7,816 bases of DNA from Clostridium_Z sp040797585 (GTDB taxonomy: Bacteria > Bacillota > Clostridia > Clostridiales > Clostridiaceae), in the NCBI RefSeq assembly GCF_040797585.1, contig NZ_JBFNEO010000135.1:1-7816 (forward strand), given 5' to 3'. The translations under genes were made by a program, and so were the position numbers. Positions 5,981-7,816 of the stretch are shown here, piece after piece. The first letter of the stretch is position 1; each line of letters opens with the position of its first letter. The notes beneath the pieces were generated by a model, which saw nothing but the letters and a program-made list of their open reading frames with translations, was not told where the DNA came from and did not search any database.

Positions 5981-6714
5981 GCTTAAAGGTACTAATAGTT
6001 GATGATGAAGAGATTATGAGAAAAATCCTAAAAAAAGCAGTAGAAAAGTCTAAGGAATTTAATCTTATAGCAGAGGCTTCAAGTGGTGAAGAGGCTATAG
6101 AAATTTTTAAAATAGAGAAGCCTAATGTAGTTTTCTTAGATGTTGAGATGAAGGGAATGAATGGAGTAGAGTGTGCTAAGATATTAGTAGACATAGACTC
6201 TTCTGTAAAGATAATATTTGCAACAGGATATAGTGATTATATGACAGAAGCTTTTGAGGTATATGCTTTTGATTATATAGTAAAGCCCTTTAAACTAGAG
6301 AGAATATATAAGACCTTGGATAGAATAAGGGATTTAACAGAAATAGAAGTTCCTAACTTACCATTAATCAAAGAAACCTTAGGCTTTACTAGACTTATTG
6401 TAAAGAATAAAGATGGTATAAATTTTATTGATATGAAAGATATAACTCTTGTTCAAAGAGAGCAGGGATCTACTGCCATATATTTAGATGATGGAAATAA
6501 ATATATAACCTCTGAAGGACTTTTAGATATTGAAGAAAAGCTAGATAAGAATATATTCTTTAGAAGTCATAAATCCTATATAATAAATTTAACAAAGATA
6601 AGTAAGATATATCCTTATGGAAGATGGACTTATGTGGTTAAGCTTAAAAATATAGAAGAAGATGCACTTTTAACCCATGAAAAATACGAGGATATAAAAA
6701 GGCTTTTTTCATAG
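5977..6714 (+). CDS. LytTR-family DNA-binding response regulator
   Basis: A 245-residue response regulator. The receiver domain (about 3-120) has the acidic pair D9-D10, phosphorylated D55 (FLDVEMKGMNG), T83 and K103 in VKPF, so it looks fully active. The C-terminal LytTR domain (about 137-243) has the family's typical FFRSHKSYIINLTKI stretch at 194 onward. LytTR regulators such as AgrA, VirR and NatR bind direct repeats about two helical turns apart and usually work with GHKL kinases, like the one at 3064. The TTG start overlaps the previous stop by four bases (TTGA), so translation is coupled to the unknown small gene, and the weak start may keep regulator levels low. Targets are unknown; its own operon is an obvious candidate. 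Confidence 0.93.
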   Translation: MSLKVLIVDDEEIMRKILKKAVEKSKEFNLIAEASSGEEAIEIFKIEKPNVVFLDVEMKGMNGVECAKILVDIDSSVKIIFATGYSDYMTEAFEVYAFDYIVKPFKLERIYKTLDRIRDLTEIEVPNLPLIKETLGFTRLIVKNKDGINFIDMKDITLVQREQGSTAIYLDDGNKYITSEGLLDIEEKLDKNIFFRSHKSYIINLTKISKIYPYGRWTYVVKLKNIEEDALLTHEKYEDIKRLFS

Positions 6715-6737
6715 AAAAAATAAAGCAGAAAATTCCA

Positions 6738-6766
6738 TTGACAAAATAAAATATTTTAAATATACT
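6738..6766 (+). promoter_or_regulatory. Near-consensus sigma-A promoter with no gene downstream
   Basis: A perfect TTGACA (6738-6743), a 17-base spacer and TATACT (6761-6766, five of six matches) form one of the best promoters in the window. It points right, 24 bases after the response regulator stop, yet no reading frame follows before the hairpin at 6856. Confidence 0.7.
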
Positions 6767-6772
6767 TATCAT

Positions 6773-6893
6773 TGTGATTTGAGAACTTTTAGGCATTAGG
6801 GATTTAATATTGATAGTATTTTATTTTTTATTTCGTTGACTTAAAAAATAAAAAGGACTTATGTATTAGAGTTGAATACATAAGTCTTCTTTT
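6773..6893 (+). ncRNA. Candidate small RNA of about 120 nt
   Basis: The start is inferred as about seven bases after the TATACT box, and the end as the T-rich stretch after the hairpin at 6856-6886. There is no ATG between 6773 and the hairpin and no ribosome binding site, so the transcript should be non-coding. A second AT-only stem could pair 6819-6829 with 6843-6853 (11 bp, 13-base loop). Read-through past the hairpin would make RNA antisense to the 3' end of the ferritin gene. I do not recognise a known RNA family. The alternative is that the promoter is inactive or serves only the antisense transcript. Confidence 0.45.
6851..6893. terminator. Bidirectional terminator between convergent genes
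   Basis: A perfect 12-bp stem, GACTTATGTATT (6856-6867) with AATACATAAGTC (6875-6886), around a seven-base loop. On the plus strand it is followed by TTCTTTTAT. On the minus strand it is followed by CTTTTTATTTTTT, a stronger T tract. It lies 141 bases after the response regulator stop and 52 bases after the ferritin stop. Confidence 0.8.
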
Positions 6894-6938
6894 ATGTTTA
6901 AATACAATATTCTACAGTATTCTTAAGTATAAATTTTA

Positions 6939-7445
6939 TTAAGCTGTTGGAGGAGTAAAGGTTCTAGTTGCAAGCTCATCATCTAGCATATATAATCCAG
7001 TTGGATTTCCATCTACTCTCTTTAATCTCTTTAATATAGTGTTGAAAGTATTTTCTTCTTCAACTTGTTCATCTATAAACCATTTTAAAAGACTTATAGT
7101 AGCATGTTCTCTCTCTTCATTAGCAAGGTCTGCAAGGTGATAGATTCTCTTTGTTACAGCCATTTCATGATCATATCCGTGAGAGAATAAATCAATAACA
7201 CTTTCATAATTAGCTACAGGTTTTTCTATAGCTTCTAAGTTAACAGATCCACCTTTTTGTATTATATAATCATAAATTTTCATAGCGTGAAATAACTCTT
7301 CTTGAGCTTGAACTCTAAAGAAATTAGCAAAGCCTCCAAAATCTTGGTCATCTGCATAAGATGCCATAGCTAAATAAGTATAAGAAGAGAAAAACTCGAA
7401 ATTTAGCTGATTGTTTAAAGCTTGTAAAAGTTTATCGTTTAACAT
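6939..7445 (-). CDS. ftnA: Non-heme bacterial ferritin (iron storage)
   Basis: A 168-residue ferritin that oxidises Fe(II) and stores it as a mineral inside a 24-subunit shell in the cytoplasm. With the start at 7445 the residues line up, number for number, with Escherichia coli FtnA: E17, E50 and H53 (in EELFHA), E94, Q127 and E130 for the di-iron centre, with E49 and E126 also present, plus Y24 and W122. All ferroxidase ligands are kept, so the enzyme should be active. It ends in the short tail TFTPPTA. AGGAGTGA lies at 7458-7451, five bases before the ATG. A longer reading frame starting with GTG at 7454 uses part of that site and is rejected. It is transcribed alone, convergent with the response regulator, from a strong promoter at 7520-7492. 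Control by PerR or Fur is plausible. Confidence 0.96.
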   Translation of the reverse strand: MLNDKLLQALNNQLNFEFFSSYTYLAMASYADDQDFGGFANFFRVQAQEELFHAMKIYDYIIQKGGSVNLEAIEKPVANYESVIDLFSHGYDHEMAVTKRIYHLADLANEEREHATISLLKWFIDEQVEEENTFNTILKRLKRVDGNPTGLYMLDDELATRTFTPPTA

Positions 7446-7450
7446 GTTTA

Positions 7451-7458
7451 TCACTCCT
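7451..7458 (-). promoter_or_regulatory. Ribosome binding site fixing the ferritin start
   Basis: AGGAGTGA on the minus strand lies five bases before the ATG at 7445. The start is confirmed by exact agreement of the ferroxidase residue numbers with E. coli FtnA. Confidence 0.85.
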
Positions 7459-7475
7459 AATTAAAAGTATTATTT

Positions 7476-7498
7476 GATAATATATATTATTATTATAG
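7476..7498. promoter_or_regulatory. Possible PerR/Fur-like site over the ferritin transcription start
   Basis: The perfect 14-bp palindrome ATAATATATATTAT (7477-7490) lies just downstream of the -10. On the minus strand CTATAATAATAATAT (7498-7484) matches the PerR box TTATAATnATTATAA at 11 of 14 fixed positions and overlaps the -10. Ferritin genes are often under PerR or Fur control, but such AT-only matches arise by chance in this kind of sequence. Confidence 0.3.
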
Positions 7499-7520
7499 CA
7501 ATATATATATATGTTAGCAA
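7492..7520 (-). promoter_or_regulatory. Sigma-A promoter of the ferritin gene
   Basis: On the minus strand TTGCTA (7520-7515), a 17-base spacer and a perfect TATAAT (7497-7492) precede the gene. The -10 is extended by TGC. The leader to the ATG is about 40 bases. Confidence 0.8.
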
Positions 7521-7572
7521 ATTATGCATAAAACTCTATATAAGTATTTAAAAATCAGTAGTTCTAATTATT

Positions 7573-7597
7573 AGATACTTACTTAAATACAGTATCT
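7573..7597. repeat. 7-bp inverted repeat
   Basis: AGATACT (7573-7579) and AGTATCT (7591-7597) can form a 7-bp stem with an 11-base loop. No T tract follows, so it is not a terminator. Confidence 0.4.
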
Positions 7598-7688
7598 GCA
7601 ATTTTCTTGTTCATAATACTTATAATATTTAGGATAAACACAAGGATTTATAACATACTATAACTATATCAATGATTGTATGGGGTTA

Positions 7689-7725
7689 CTTATATAGAAA
7701 ATTGATTTTTATAGAGCTATATAAG
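7689..7725. repeat. 9-bp inverted repeat CTTATATAG / CTATATAAG
   Basis: The arms at 7689-7697 and 7717-7725 pair perfectly around a 19-base loop, which itself holds a small AAAAT-TG-ATTTT hairpin. A third copy, CTATATAAG, lies at 7536-7544, just upstream of the ferritin promoter. Confidence 0.45.
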
Positions 7726-7753
7726 ATTCATATCTTTATTTATACCATATTAC

Positions 7754-7801
7754 ATTATAAAAGTTTTTAGATATTTTTATAAAACTTTTATAATAATTTT
7801 T
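7754..7801 (+). terminator. Possible weak terminator hairpin
   Basis: A perfect 14-bp stem (7754-7767 with 7781-7794) with a 13-base loop, followed by AATTTTTG on the plus strand. Only one G-C pair is present, so it would be weak. No plus-strand gene precedes it in the window. Confidence 0.3.
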
Positions 7802-7816
7802 GCTAAAGTATATATT

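Larger units (their letters stand above)
7521..7816. other. AT-rich stretch without a supported gene
   Basis: No reading frame here has a ribosome binding site; the longest ATG frame seen (7672-7770, 32 codons) has none. The stretch does hold several inverted repeats, listed separately, and a TATAAT at 7621-7626 without a good -35. It may be the upstream region of a gene beyond the right edge. Confidence 0.6.

Noticed and set aside
5961..6194. Minus-strand ORF of 77 codons opposite the response regulator
   Set aside because: Overlaps the conserved receiver domain; no family resemblance.
6768..6780. Rex or Fur half-site near the orphan promoter (TTGTGA, TTATCATT)
   Set aside because: Only half-sites are present and neither forms a convincing inverted repeat.
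7446..7454. GTG start three codons before the ferritin ATG
   Set aside because: It lies in the ribosome binding site, and ferroxidase numbering agrees with E. coli FtnA only from the ATG.
7672..7770. 32-codon ATG reading frame on the plus strand
   Set aside because: No ribosome binding site, AT-rich random-looking composition, and its end runs into a hairpin.

Overview
The window is low in GC (roughly 30% by eye) and uses AGA for arginine, ATA for isoleucine and strong G-rich ribosome binding sites. Its proteins (CadC-type repressor, CadA-type ATPase, FloA, a GHKL kinase with a LytTR regulator, a bacterial ferritin) fit a Bacillota genome, most likely a Clostridium or close relative. No mobile element, CRISPR array, tRNA or rRNA was seen.

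Layout. (1) Positions 1-2992 hold a heavy-metal resistance operon: a perfect 10-2-10 inverted-repeat operator, an ArsR/SmtB repressor, and a P1B-type Cd/Zn/Pb-exporting ATPase with two tandem metal-binding domains, closed by a 17-bp terminator hairpin. (2) Positions 2993-6714 hold a co-oriented block of five genes: a short-loop GHKL sensor kinase with its own extended -10 promoter, then a short NfeD protein, the flotillin FloA, an unrecognised 127-residue charged protein, and a LytTR response regulator whose TTG start overlaps the preceding stop. (3) Positions 6715-6938 separate convergent genes. They carry a near-consensus promoter pointing right and a bidirectional hairpin, with no ORF between, which suggests a small RNA of about 120 nt. 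(4) Positions 6939-7520 hold a ferritin gene on the minus strand with a good promoter and a PerR/Fur-like AT-rich element. (5) Positions 7521-7816 hold no supported gene, only inverted repeats.

How the parts may work together. Metal binding by the repressor should release the operator and induce the efflux pump. In the middle block, NfeD and FloA are a known membrane-microdomain pair. Here they sit between a kinase and a response regulator of the usual GHKL/LytTR partner classes, so the block may be a flotillin module with a built-in two-component system; that is an inference from gene order, start-codon coupling and the lack of an obvious terminator between the kinase and nfeD. Ferritin stores iron and probably belongs to a separate iron or oxidative-stress regulon.

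The strongest candidates for something undescribed are the kinase-NfeD-FloA-unknown-LytTR cassette, the unknown small protein inside it, and the intergenic small RNA.
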